DNA from: Clostridiales bacterium
GTDB taxonomy: Bacteria; Bacillota; Clostridia; Oscillospirales; CAG-272
Reading direction: 5' to 3'
Length of the DNA stretch: 55,662 bases
NCBI GenBank assembly: GCA_012514145.1
Contig: JAAZAV010000058.1
Span: 1 to 55,662, forward strand
The stretch's first letter is position 1. Each line of letters begins with the position of its first letter. The position numbers were made by a program, and so were the translations under genes. The notes below the pieces were generated by a model, which worked only from the letters and a program-made list of their open reading frames with translations, made no database searches and was not told where the DNA came from. Below, piece by piece: positions 34,314 through 42,848 of this stretch.

Positions 34314-36401
34314 TTAATTTACCGAGAATAAGAGGTCGCCGTAAGTCGGGAAAGGCCAGGATGTCGAGGGAGTGAGAGTCTCGAGGGTGTCGGCGGTCTC
34401 GCGCAGGGCTTCCATGGCGGGGATTATCTCGTCGCGGCAGTAGTCGGCGCGCTCGCCGGCGTCGGGGAAGGCGAAGATGCGGGCGTGGAGGCTCTCAAGC
34501 TCGTCGGTGCGGCCGATAAGCTCCTCAAGCAGCGCCGAATAGTCCTTAGCAAGCTTCGAGAGACGACCGCCGGGGAGATCGTTTGCGGCGCGGGCGGACA
34601 GGGAGCCGAGAAGAGAGGTCTCAAAGGCGGCGCAGGCGGGGATTATCTCGCGCCGCGCCATGTAGAGCATGGTGCGCGCCTCAATATTCAGAATCTTGGC
34701 ATAGTTTGAGAGTATTATCTCGCGGCGGGCGACAAGCTCGCTGCGGCGGAAGACGTTATGCCGCTCGTAGAGGGCGATGTTCTTTTCGGAGGCAAGATAG
34801 GGCAGTGCGTCGGCGGTGGTGCGAAGGTTAAGCAGGCCGCGGCGCTCCGCCTCCTCCGCCCACTCCCGGGAATAGTTATCGCCGTTGAAGACAATGCGCC
34901 TGTGATTGCGCACCGTCTCGCGCAGAAGGCCGTCAAGCTCGGCGTTGAAGTCCTCCGCCTGCTCCAGACGGTCGGCGAAGTCGCACAGCACGTCGGCGGT
35001 GATGGTATTCAGCACTATGTTGCAGTCGGCGATCGAGTGGGAGGAGCCGGGCATGCGGAACTCGAACTTGTTGCCGGTGAAAGCCAGAGGGGACGTGCGG
35101 TTGCGGTCGGTGGTGTCCTGCTTAAACTGGGGCAGGGCGTTGACACCCACGCTCATATCCCGGCGGGAAACCTTGTCGTAGACGGTGCCGTTCTCGATAC
35201 AGTCAAGCAGATTGCTGAGATCCGAACCTATGAACATGGATATGACCGCCGGGGGCGCTTCGTGGCCGCCGAGACGGTGGTCGTTGCCTGCGCCCGCCAC
35301 CGAGATGCGAAGCAAATCCTGATGCTCGTCCACCGCCCGCATGACGGCGCAGAGCATGAGCTGGAACAGCTTGTTGCTGCCCACGTCCGAGCCGGGCTTG
35401 AACAGGTTCATGCCGCTTGTGGTGTTGAGCGACCAGTTGTTGTGCTTGCCCGAACCCGACACCGAGGCAAAGGGCTTTTCGTGCAGCAGGCAGGCGAGGT
35501 TATGCCTGTCGGCTATGCGGCGCATGAACTCCATTATAATCTGGTTCTGGTCGGCGGCGGTGTTTGTCACCGTGAACACCGGAGCCAGCTCGTGCTGGGA
35601 CGGCGCCGCCTCGTTGTGCTCGGTCTTCGCGTAGACGCCCAGCTTCCACAGCTCCAGGTTCAGTTCCTGCATGAACTCCATGACCCGCGGCTTTATGGTG
35701 CCGTAGTAGTGGTCGTCCATCTCCTGACCCTTTGGCGCTTTGGCGCCGAACAGCGTTCTGCCCGTATACATCAGGTCGCGCCGCTTCAGCCATAAGTCGC
35801 GGTCTATCAGAAAATACTCCTGTTCGGGTCCCGCGGTAGCCACTACCCGTCCGAAGTCCCGGTAGCCGAACAGCCTCATCGTCCGCTCCGCCTGCGCCGA
35901 TACCGCGTCCATCGACCGCAGCAGGGGCGTCTTTTTGTCCAGCACCTCGCCGCCGTATGAGCAGAACACCGTGGGTATGCAGAGCGAATTGTTCTTTATA
36001 AACGCATAGGACGTGGGGTCCCACGCCGTGTAGCCCCGCGCCTCAAAGGTCGCCCTCAGCCCTCCCGACGGGAAGGACGAGGCGTCCGATTCGCCTTTAA
36101 TAAGCTCCTTGCCCGAAAACTCCATTATGATCCCGCCGTCTTTCTGCGGCGAGATAAACGAGTCGTGCTTCTCCGCCGTCACGTCGTTCAGCGGCTGGAA
36201 CCAGTGGGTGTAGTGGGTGGCGCCCTTCTCGATAGCCCAGTCCTTCATGGCGTTGGCTACCACCGACGCCACCGTTATGTCCAGGTCGCGCCGCTCCTCT
36301 ATCGTCTTGTGCAGCGATATGTATATGTCGTTGGGCAGCTTGGCGCGCATTACCTCATCGTTGAATACCATGCTGCCGAATATTTCGGGTATGTTTGTCA
36401 T
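34314..36401 (-). CDS. glnN: Glutamine synthetase type III
   Basis: A 695-residue enzyme, the usual length of GSIII, making glutamine from glutamate, ammonia and ATP in the cytoplasm. N-terminal [15 protein letters not shown] and [21 protein letters not shown] are diagnostic of type III. Active-site motifs include [12 protein letters not shown] (about 186-197), [14 protein letters not shown] (about 262-275) and [13 protein letters not shown] (about 315-327). An open frame extends 31 codons further upstream, but the ATG at 36399-36401 is preferred: GGAG stands eight bases before it and the promoter -10 box is at 36430-36435. It is monocistronic. GSIII is the main form in Bacteroidetes and in ruminal and gut Clostridia. 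Confidence 0.95.
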   Translation of the reverse strand: MTNIPEIFGSMVFNDEVMRAKLPNDIYISLHKTIEERRDLDITVASVVANAMKDWAIEKGATHYTHWFQPLNDVTAEKHDSFISPQKDGGIIMEFSGKELIKGESDASSFPSGGLRATFEARGYTAWDPTSYAFIKNNSLCIPTVFCSYGGEVLDKKTPLLRSMDAVSAQAERTMRLFGYRDFGRVVATAGPEQEYFLIDRDLWLKRRDLMYTGRTLFGAKAPKGQEMDDHYYGTIKPRVMEFMQELNLELWKLGVYAKTEHNEAAPSQHELAPVFTVTNTAADQNQIIMEFMRRIADRHNLACLLHEKPFASVSGSGKHNNWSLNTTSGMNLFKPGSDVGSNKLFQLMLCAVMRAVDEHQDLLRISVAGAGNDHRLGGHEAPPAVISMFIGSDLSNLLDCIENGTVYDKVSRRDMSVGVNALPQFKQDTTDRNRTSPLAFTGNKFEFRMPGSSHSIADCNIVLNTITADVLCDFADRLEQAEDFNAELDGLLRETVRNHRRIVFNGDNYSREWAEEAERRGLLNLRTTADALPYLASEKNIALYERHNVFRRSELVARREIILSNYAKILNIEARTMLYMARREIIPACAAFETSLLGSLSARAANDLPGGRLSKLAKDYSALLEELIGRTDELESLHARIFAFPDAGERADYCRDEIIPAMEALRETADTLETLTPSTSWPFPTYGDLLFSVN

Positions 36402-36429
36402 TGTCTTTCTCCGGGTTGGTTTTTCATCA

Positions 36430-36458
36430 ATTATATATCTATCTGATGTCTTAGTCAA
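36430..36458 (-). promoter_or_regulatory. Promoter of glnN
   Basis: TTGACT (36453-36458), 17-bp spacer, perfect TATAAT (36430-36435) on the minus strand. Confidence 0.75.
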
Positions 36459-36467
36459 GGGGGATAC

Positions 36468-36531
36468 GGCTTCTTTCTTGAAAGAAAGAAGCAAAGAACT
36501 TTTATGTGCGGCGAGCTTTGCTCGCCGGGGA
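36468..36531 (+). repeat. Mosaic repeat copy B
   Basis: CGGCTTCTTTCTT, a short GAAA centre, then the conserved 40-bp block 36491-36530, identical to copy A over about 38 bases. Confidence 0.8.
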
Positions 36532-36557
36532 ATATGTAAATTGCAGCAATTTGGCGT

Positions 36558-36646
36558 GCGGCTTCTTTCTTCGCAGCTGAACGAAGTTCAGGTGCCGGGA
36601 AGCAAGCAAAGAACTTTTGTGTGCGGCGGGCTTTGCCCGCCGGGAG
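36558..36646 (+). repeat. Mosaic repeat copy C
   Basis: Same outer blocks as copies A and B but with a different central hairpin (CTGAAC-GAA-GTTCAG near 36576-36590). In its end block the stem has changed on both sides (GGCGGGC / GCCCGCC), preserving pairing. Confidence 0.8.
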
Positions 36647-36654
36647 AATTAATA

Positions 36655-36678
36655 AGAGCAGCACGGGTGTGCTGCTCT
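36655..36678 (-). terminator. Terminator of RNase P RNA
   Basis: Perfect 10-bp stem AGAGCAGCAC / GTGCTGCTCT, followed on the minus strand by TTATTAATTCT. Confidence 0.75.
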
Positions 36679-37088
36679 GGTACATACGGCGCTTGTAAGC
36701 CGGGTTCTGTGGACGCGCAGCATGGCATGTATGCACGCATGCTGCGCGAACCGCGATCATCTGTCTTGACGGCACGTTACCGTGACGCTCCAGCCACCTG
36801 CGGCAAAACACGCCGGGCAGACATGAGAGCTATGCCCTTTGCCGCATACGGTGTTGCTTCGGATAGGGTTTACAGCACCCCTGCGTTGCCGCAGAGCCGG
36901 GTGAGCTCTTACCTCACCTTTCCACCCTTACCGCAACGGACAAGTCCGTCGCGGCGGTATATTTCTGTTGCACTCTCCCTGAGTTTTCCTCGGCGGACGT
37001 TATCCGTTATCCTGCCCTTCGAAGCCCGGACTTTCCTCATGATAATACCTTTCGGCGTGATATCACGCGACCGCGCCGCGTCGTATGC
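36679..37088 (-). ncRNA. rnpB: RNase P RNA
   Basis: Read on the minus strand, the RNA contains the universal blocks GAGGAAAGTCCGGGCTTCG (about 37019-37037) and ACAGAACCCGGCTTACAAG near 36692-36710, with AGAGTGCAACAGAAATATAC and AAGGGTGGAAAGGTGAGGTA between, which are the conserved CR segments of bacterial RNase P. The length of about 400 is normal. The ends are set by the promoter and by the terminator. It is the ribozyme that trims tRNA 5' ends. Confidence 0.95.
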
Positions 37089-37094
37089 GATGAT

Positions 37095-37123
37095 ATTATA
37101 GCAAATCCGGCATTCTTTGTCAA
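37095..37123 (-). promoter_or_regulatory. Promoter of rnpB
   Basis: Perfect TTGACA (37118-37123), 17-bp spacer, perfect TATAAT (37095-37100) on the minus strand. Confidence 0.9.
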
Positions 37124-37144
37124 GGAAAATCAGGGCTGCCGGTC

Positions 37145-37173
37145 TTGCGGTTTGACGCATGTTGTGCTATAAT
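37145..37173 (+). promoter_or_regulatory. Promoter of uvrB
   Basis: TTGCGG (37145-37150), 17-bp spacer, TATAAT (37168-37173); leader of about 29 bases. Confidence 0.65.
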
Positions 37174-37208
37174 AATCGCGTGTGCGCAAATGACATAACG
37201 GTACAGAC

Positions 37209-39215
37209 ATGAAAGACAGCAAATTCGTATTGAAGAGCCCCTTTGAAGCCACCGGCGACCAGCCCCAAGCTATCGAAAAGCTCACCGAGGGTGTGCTCTC
37301 GGGTATGCCGGCGCAGACACTGCTTGGCGTCACCGGCTCGGGCAAGACCTACACCATGGCGGCGGTCATCGAGCGGGTGCAGCGGCCGACGCTGGTTTTG
37401 GCTCACAACAAGACGCTTGCGGCGCAGTTGTGCTCCGAATTCCGGGAGTTCTTCCCCGACAGCGCGGTGGAGTTCTTTGTCTCCTACTACGACTACTATC
37501 AGCCCGAGGCGTATATACCCGGCAAGGATTTATATATAGAGAAGGACGCCCTTATAAACGACGAGATAGACAAGCTGCGCCACTCCGCCACCTCCTCACT
37601 CTTTGAGCGGCGGGATGTTATAATCGTGGCGTCGGTGTCCTGCATCTACACTCTCGGCGACCCCAAGGAATACAGCAGCATGCTCATCGGCCTGCATCCC
37701 GGCATGGTTATGGAGCGCAACGAGCTGCTTGAAAAGCTCATCGCCGTCAGCTATGAGCGCAACGATATAAATTTCGTCCGCGACAAGTTCCGTGTGCGGG
37801 GCGACACGGTGGAAATCTACCCCGCCTCCTCCGACGGCAAGGCTGTTCGGGTCGAGTTTTTCGGCGACGAGATCGACCGGATAACCGAGATAAACGTTGT
37901 CACCGGCGAGGCTATAACCGACCTGAACTACGCCGCCATCTATCCCGCCACCCACTACGCCGTGTCGGAGGAAGGACGGCTCAAGGCGCTTGCCGAGATC
38001 GAGCGGGAGATGGTTGAGCGGGTGGCGTACTTCCAGTCGGAGGGCAAGCTTATCGAAGCTCAGCGCATCGAGGAGCGCACCCGCTACGACCTGGAAATGC
38101 TGAAGGAGATAGGCTTCTGTTCAGGCATAGAGAACTACTCCCGCATAATGAACGGCAGGGAGCCGGGCTCCACGCCCTTTACTCTTATGGACTACTTCCC
38201 CGAGGATTTTCTGCTCTTTGTCGACGAGTCCCACGTCACTCTCCCCCAGGTGCGGGGCATGTCGGGCGGCGACCGGGCGCGCAAGAAGAATCTCATCGAC
38301 TTCGGCTTCCGCCTGCCTTCGGCATACGACAACCGCCCTCTCTTCTTCGACGAGTTTGAGAGCAAGATAAATCAGGTGATCTTCGTCTCCGCCACACCCG
38401 CCGAATACGAGCGCACCCATTCCTCACAGACTGTGGAGCAGATAATCCGCCCTACGGGTCTGGTGGATCCCGAGATCGAGGTGCGCCCCATCGAGGGTCA
38501 GGTGGACGACCTTATGGGCGAGATCCGGTTCCGCGCCGAACGCGGCGAACGGGTTCTGGTAACCACTCTAACCAAAAAGATGGCGGAGGACCTCACCGAC
38601 TATCTGTCGCTGAACCTTATCCGGGTGCGCTATATCCATCACAACGTTGAGACCATGGAGCGGCTTGAGATAATCCGCGACCTGCGCCTCGGACATTTTG
38701 ACGTATTGGTGGGCGTAAACCTGCTTCGCGAGGGTCTCGATCTGCCCGAAGTTTCGCTTGTGGCGATTCTCGACGCCGACAAGGAGGGGCTGCTGCGCTC
38801 CGAGACTTCGCTTATTCAGACGGTGGGACGGGCTGCCCGAAACGCAGCCGGCAAGGTCATAATGTACGCCGACACCGTAACCGGCTCCATGCGGGGCGCC
38901 ATCGACGAGACCAACCGCCGCCGCGCAATTCAGACCGCCTACAACCTGAAGCACGGAATCACGCCCCAATCGATTGTCAAGGAAGTCCGGGAGCTGATCT
39001 CCATCGGCCGTCCCGTCGGCGAGGATTCGGATACCGGCAGGGGACGGGGAAAGGCGGGCAGACAGCAAAAAGCCGATTCAAAGCTCAATCCCGAGGAACG
39101 CGCCGCGCTTATCGAACAGCTCACCGCCGAGATGAAGGCCGCCGCCAGGAAGCTGGACTTCGAGCTTGCCGCCTATCTGCGCGACCGGATAGCCGAGCTG
39201 CGGATAACCAAATAG
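37209..39215 (+). CDS. uvrB: Excinuclease ABC subunit B
   Basis: A 668-residue DNA repair helicase of normal length, which verifies damage after UvrA loading. Motifs in order: [14 protein letters not shown] start, Walker [12 protein letters not shown] (about 38-48), the damage-probing beta-hairpin [12 protein letters not shown] (about 95-106), [42 protein letters not shown], and the [17 protein letters not shown] helicase motif VI. The C-terminal UVR domain ([20 protein letters not shown], about 632-651) contacts UvrC. The start ATG has only a weak ribosome site (AACGG). No uvrA or uvrC adjoins it; a GH43-like gene follows after 12 bases and may be co-transcribed. Confidence 0.96.
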   Translation: MKDSKFVLKSPFEATGDQPQAIEKLTEGVLSGMPAQTLLGVTGSGKTYTMAAVIERVQRPTLVLAHNKTLAAQLCSEFREFFPDSAVEFFVSYYDYYQPEAYIPGKDLYIEKDALINDEIDKLRHSATSSLFERRDVIIVASVSCIYTLGDPKEYSSMLIGLHPGMVMERNELLEKLIAVSYERNDINFVRDKFRVRGDTVEIYPASSDGKAVRVEFFGDEIDRITEINVVTGEAITDLNYAAIYPATHYAVSEEGRLKALAEIEREMVERVAYFQSEGKLIEAQRIEERTRYDLEMLKEIGFCSGIENYSRIMNGREPGSTPFTLMDYFPEDFLLFVDESHVTLPQVRGMSGGDRARKKNLIDFGFRLPSAYDNRPLFFDEFESKINQVIFVSATPAEYERTHSSQTVEQIIRPTGLVDPEIEVRPIEGQVDDLMGEIRFRAERGERVLVTTLTKKMAEDLTDYLSLNLIRVRYIHHNVETMERLEIIRDLRLGHFDVLVGVNLLREGLDLPEVSLVAILDADKEGLLRSETSLIQTVGRAARNAAGKVIMYADTVTGSMRGAIDETNRRRAIQTAYNLKHGITPQSIVKEVRELISIGRPVGEDSDTGRGRGKAGRQQKADSKLNPEERAALIEQLTAEMKAAARKLDFELAAYLRDRIAELRITK

Positions 39216-39227
39216 GGGGTGTATTTT

Positions 39228-40655
39228 ATGAAGAGCCGAATCAAATCGCTTCTTATTATATTAACGGCTATATTAGCGGCGGTTATTGCCATGACGGCGA
39301 TGTTTGCCGGCTGCTCATCCCCGACCGCCGATCCGAATACCGCCGAAAACGAGACGGCAGATACAGCCGCAGACCTTGAAACGGGCGAAATAGTGTTCGC
39401 CGAACGGGATGCCGACAGCCCTTTCAAGCTGGTATACAGCGTGGACACCACCGACGACAGCCAGCGGGATGAGATATTGAAGATACGCTCGACCCTCCGC
39501 GACAGGCTGAACTGCTCAATATCGCCGGTGGACGACTATTTCCCCAAGGACGAGACGGCGTTTGAGATAATCGTCAACTCGGTGACCCGACCGGAATGCG
39601 CCGGGCTGAAAGAGAGTCTGGGCGAAAACGAATATATAATAAAAACCACAGTGACCGACGAAAAGACAAGTATTATAATAGCTTACAAAGGAGGCTACGC
39701 CTGTATGTGCGCAATTAAAAAGTTCAGCGACAGCTTCATCGGGGACGAGAAGGGCGCGATTCCCGCCGGCACCGAGATACGCGAGAAGGTTAAACCACTG
39801 CTTATCGAGTCGGGCATCGAGCGCCTGCGCGACCCCTGCGTTATATACCATGAGGGAGTGTATTACGTCTACGGCACCGGCTGGGTCTGCTATAAGAACA
39901 CCTCCGGTTCCCTTGACGGCGGCTGGACGGGACCCTATGAGGTTGCTGTCGCCCCCGAAAACTGCGTCGACAACAAGTGGGCGCCCGAGGTGCACTTCTA
40001 CAAGGGTTCCTTCTATATGTTCACTACCTATAAGTCTTCGAAGAACGGACACCGCGGCTGCACCATTATGAAGTCGAAAAGCCCCATGGGTCCTTTTGTC
40101 GAGATTTCGGACGGCCATCTTACCCCCGACGACTGGGATGCCATTGACGGCACCTTCTATGTTGACCCCGACGGTCAGCCCTGGATGATATTCGTCCACG
40201 AGTGGACCTGCACTCCCGACGGCGTTGGGCGCATGGCGTGCGCTCAACTGTCGGACGACCTGACTCACTTTATCTCCGAACCTGTCGAGATGTTCCGCGC
40301 CGACGACCCGAAATGGGCGAAGGGCAAGGTCACCGACGGCTGCTGGATGTATACCACCGAAAAGGGCAGTCTGCTGATGATCTGGTCGAACTGGGACGCT
40401 TACGGCTACTGTGTGGGCATTGCCCGCAGCGAGAGCGGTCTTGTCATCGGTCCCTGGGTGCAGGAGGAGAAGCTGCTCTACTCCAAGTCCATGACAAATC
40501 AGTATGACGGCGGTCACGGCATGCTCTTCACCCACACCGACGGTCAGTTATATCTGAGCCTCCATTCGCCCAACGATTCGGCTGCCGGACGCCGCGAGAT
40601 GCCGGTATTCATCCCCGTCCGCGAGGAGAACGACACCCTGGTCTGGGATAAGTAA
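39228..40655 (+). CDS. GH43-like beta-propeller lipoprotein
   Basis: A 475-residue exported lipoprotein. The ATG at 39228-39230 follows GGGGGTG by six bases and precedes a signal SLLIILTAILAAVIAM with lipobox MFAGC. Residues about 30-165 form an unassigned alpha/beta domain. The C-terminal 300 residues look like a five-bladed propeller of glycoside hydrolase family 43: LRDPCVIYHEGVYYVYGTG (general base Asp), WAPEVHFYKGSFYMFTTY, DWDAIDGTFYVDPDGQPWMI (second Asp) and DGCWMYTTEKGSLLMIWSN. These match arabinosidase or xylosidase-like members. The N-terminal extension is unusual. It follows uvrB by 12 bases. A C-terminal GGHGMLF motif is also typical of GH43. Confidence 0.8.
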   Translation: MKSRIKSLLIILTAILAAVIAMTAMFAGCSSPTADPNTAENETADTAADLETGEIVFAERDADSPFKLVYSVDTTDDSQRDEILKIRSTLRDRLNCSISPVDDYFPKDETAFEIIVNSVTRPECAGLKESLGENEYIIKTTVTDEKTSIIIAYKGGYACMCAIKKFSDSFIGDEKGAIPAGTEIREKVKPLLIESGIERLRDPCVIYHEGVYYVYGTGWVCYKNTSGSLDGGWTGPYEVAVAPENCVDNKWAPEVHFYKGSFYMFTTYKSSKNGHRGCTIMKSKSPMGPFVEISDGHLTPDDWDAIDGTFYVDPDGQPWMIFVHEWTCTPDGVGRMACAQLSDDLTHFISEPVEMFRADDPKWAKGKVTDGCWMYTTEKGSLLMIWSNWDAYGYCVGIARSESGLVIGPWVQEEKLLYSKSMTNQYDGGHGMLFTHTDGQLYLSLHSPNDSAAGRREMPVFIPVREENDTLVWDK

Positions 40656-40763
40656 ACGAGCGAACACACGCGACACATAATCCGCCGCACGACGCACGAC
40701 GCACGACGCTCTGAACGCAACACTTGAAAAACAACGCGCGATACGCGATAAAGGTACAATAAC

Positions 40764-41504
40764 GTGAAAGTAACACTTATAGCCCATACTCCCGAGCCGG
40801 ACAAATTGGTTGCCGAGGCCGCAAAGCTCTGCTACGCCAAGAGCGACATCGCCACCCTTGCCGACTCGCTGACACCCGAGAAGATCGAGTCCTTTCTGCG
40901 GCTGCTTGACGAGCTGGGGCATGAGTCCCCGGTGGAGCACGCCTCCTTCACCTTCGGCATCGAGGGGGTTTCCCGGTCACTGCTGGCTCAGCTCACCCGC
41001 CACCGCATCGCATCGTATTCGGTGCAGTCTCAGCGCTATGTGGACAAGTCGGGATTCGAATATATCACTCCCCCCGAGATAGCAGCCATACCCGAGGCCG
41101 CACAAATATACGAGGCGCAGATGGCATCGGCCGCCGAGAGCTACGGAAAACTGCGGGAGGTACTTATCGAAAAGCACACCGCCTCGAACCTTGCCGGCGG
41201 CATGGATGAGAAAGAAGCCCGCAAGACCGCCGAAAAGCAGGCAAACGAGGACGCCCGCTTCGTGCTGCCCAACGCCTGCGACACACGCATAATAATGACG
41301 ATGAACATCCGCTCGCTGCGCAACTTCTTCCGGCTCCGCTGCTGCAACCGCGCCCAGTGGGAGATCCGCGCCCTCGCCCGTGAGATGCTGCGCCTCTGCC
41401 GCGAAGTGTCGCCCCTGCTTTTCGCCAGCGCCGGACCTCCCTGCGCCCACGGCCCCTGCCCCGAGGGCCCCATGTCCTGCGGGAAGAAGTGGAAGCAGAG
41501 CTGA
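40764..41504 (+). CDS. thyX: FAD-dependent thymidylate synthase
   Basis: A 246-residue flavoenzyme making dTMP from dUMP with methylenetetrahydrofolate, NADPH and FAD. The diagnostic ThyX motif RHRIASYSVQSQRY (about 73-86) is present, with PVEHASFTFGIEGVSRSL before it and RIIMTMNIRSLRNFFRLRCC (about 172-191) after. The C-terminal tail is Cys-rich (CAHGPCPEGPMSCGKKW), as in many clostridial homologues. Start is the GTG at 40764, with AAAGG upstream. A short GCACGAC triplication lies between the GH43-like gene and this one (about 40684-40710). A hairpin terminator follows. Confidence 0.95.
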   Translation: MKVTLIAHTPEPDKLVAEAAKLCYAKSDIATLADSLTPEKIESFLRLLDELGHESPVEHASFTFGIEGVSRSLLAQLTRHRIASYSVQSQRYVDKSGFEYITPPEIAAIPEAAQIYEAQMASAAESYGKLREVLIEKHTASNLAGGMDEKEARKTAEKQANEDARFVLPNACDTRIIMTMNIRSLRNFFRLRCCNRAQWEIRALAREMLRLCREVSPLLFASAGPPCAHGPCPEGPMSCGKKWKQS

Positions 41505-41509
41505 GATAC

Positions 41510-41543
41510 ATTCCGCCCTCTGGAGAAATTCTGAGGGCGGAAT
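41510..41543 (+). terminator. Terminator of thyX
   Basis: Perfect 11-bp stem ATTCCGCCCTC / GAGGGCGGAAT five bases after the stop; the T tract is weak. Confidence 0.65.
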
Positions 41544-41633
41544 GCATGCGTTCATAAAAAAGTAACAATATTCTTGTAGAATGCGGTATTGTATCGCGTC
41601 AACCGGTCAACCGATAGATTGGGAAGATTTCTG

Positions 41634-42401
41634 ATGAATTTTAGTTTTGATACTTCGCTTGCTGAAAATTACAGAAGCAACTCGCAGAAGATTCGGGTTA
41701 TGAGCGAAAGTTGGGTTGAAAATAATGTTTTCTGTCCGATTTGCGGGAACAATCAAATATCAAATCTTGACAATAATATGCCTGTCGCAGATTTGCGGTG
41801 CGATAATTGCGGCGGGATATATGAGTTAAAAAGCAAAAAGGGCGAAATCGGCAACAAGGTAATCGACGGGGCGTATTCCACAATGCTTGAACGCATTAAC
41901 AGTTCAAGCAATCCCGATTTGTTTGTTTTAAGTTACACAGAAAACTATCAGGTTACCGACTTAATACTTATTCCGAAATTCTTTTTTGTAGAAAGCATAA
42001 TAGAGAGACGCAAACCCCTTGCTCCGACGGCAAAGAGAGCCGGTTGGATTGGCTGCAACATAGTATTTGGAGATATACCGTCTCAGGGCAGAATCAAGAT
42101 TGTTGAAAACCAGAAAATGTATGATCCTGCCGAAATCGTTGAACGTTATGCTCAAGTCAGGAAATTGCAGACCGACAATATAGAAAATCGCGGTTGGCTG
42201 ATGGATGTTCTCAGCTGCGTCAATTCCATAGATACTGTTGATTTTTCGCTGAAAGACATGTATTCCTTTGTTGAGAAGCTGCGGAAAAAACATATCAACA
42301 ATAAGAATATAGAGGCAAAGATACGACAGCAATTACAGATTTTGAGGGATAAGGGATTTATTGAATTTACTGCCAGAGGTCATTACAGAAAACTGTTGTA
42401 G
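41634..42401 (+). CDS. dpnI: DpnI-type restriction endonuclease for methylated GATC
   Basis: A 255-residue protein, colinear over its whole length with Streptococcus DpnI (254 residues) as I remember that sequence. It carries the zinc-binding pairs CPICGNN and CDNCGG, the catalytic PD-(D/E)XK region with YELKSKKGEIGNKVIDGAY (about 63-81), the highly conserved KPLAPTAKRAGWIGCNI (about 124-140) and the C-terminal winged-helix KIRQQLQILRDKGFIEF that recognises methylated DNA. DpnI cuts only G6mATC, so it needs no partner methylase but requires that the host lacks Dam. The ATG at 41634 has GGGAAG seven bases upstream; the earlier in-frame ATG has none. The gene is clearly more A+T-rich than its neighbours, suggesting acquisition. 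Confidence 0.95.
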   Translation: MNFSFDTSLAENYRSNSQKIRVMSESWVENNVFCPICGNNQISNLDNNMPVADLRCDNCGGIYELKSKKGEIGNKVIDGAYSTMLERINSSSNPDLFVLSYTENYQVTDLILIPKFFFVESIIERRKPLAPTAKRAGWIGCNIVFGDIPSQGRIKIVENQKMYDPAEIVERYAQVRKLQTDNIENRGWLMDVLSCVNSIDTVDFSLKDMYSFVEKLRKKHINNKNIEAKIRQQLQILRDKGFIEFTARGHYRKLL

Positions 42402-42430
42402 CAGCCACACACCGATTATTCCCGAAATGC

Positions 42431-42631
42431 GGCGACACCCGGCAAAAGGGGCATATGATACCCATGTCCTTTGATGTCATGCGTATATTTGAGGACGCCG
42501 GTTTCAAACTGAAAGAGCTGATAATCAAGGAACAGCACAACTGCAAGGCTACGGGCTATTGGAAAACAAACAGCGTGAAGTATAACTTCCTGCTGATTGC
42601 TCACGAGTATCTGTTTGTGTTCAAAAAATAA
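42431..42631 (+). pseudogene. C-terminal remnant of a DNA methyltransferase
   Basis: Thirty bases after dpnI, about 66 codons ending at TAA (42629-42631) read GDTRQKGHMIPMSFDVM, FKLKELIIKEQHNCKATGYW and KYNFLLIAHEYLFVFKK. This is the typical C-terminus of beta-class N6/N4 DNA methyltransferases found with restriction systems. The catalytic and SAM-binding parts are missing, and no in-frame start with a ribosome site precedes it, so I take it as a truncated gene. It may be what is left of an earlier restriction-modification cassette that the dpnI insertion replaced. The next 215 bases up to lipoprotein no. 4 hold only that gene's promoter. Confidence 0.78.
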
Positions 42632-42769
42632 GCATATCGGCGAATCAGGCATAAATCCGATAAATTATCTGTTCAAGCCTTTTTACGGGAGCAAAACGCG
42701 GATAATTCCGCCCGTTCCGGCGATATACGCCGTGCCGTATGCCGCACCGCAAAATCGCCGTGAAATCTA

Positions 42770-42798
42770 TTGACATTTCACAGAAATATTGTTAAAAT
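42770..42798 (+). promoter_or_regulatory. Promoter of solute-binding protein no. 4
   Basis: Perfect TTGACA (42770-42775), 17-bp spacer, TAAAAT (42793-42798). Confidence 0.8.
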
Positions 42799-42848
42799 GA
42801 ACACTGTCATTATATAATCATCATTACGAGAGGAGCGTTCATATTCAT

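Noticed and set aside
41634-42631. A complete restriction-modification system
   Set aside because: DpnI cuts methylated DNA and needs no partner methylase, and the methyltransferase next to it is only a C-terminal fragment.
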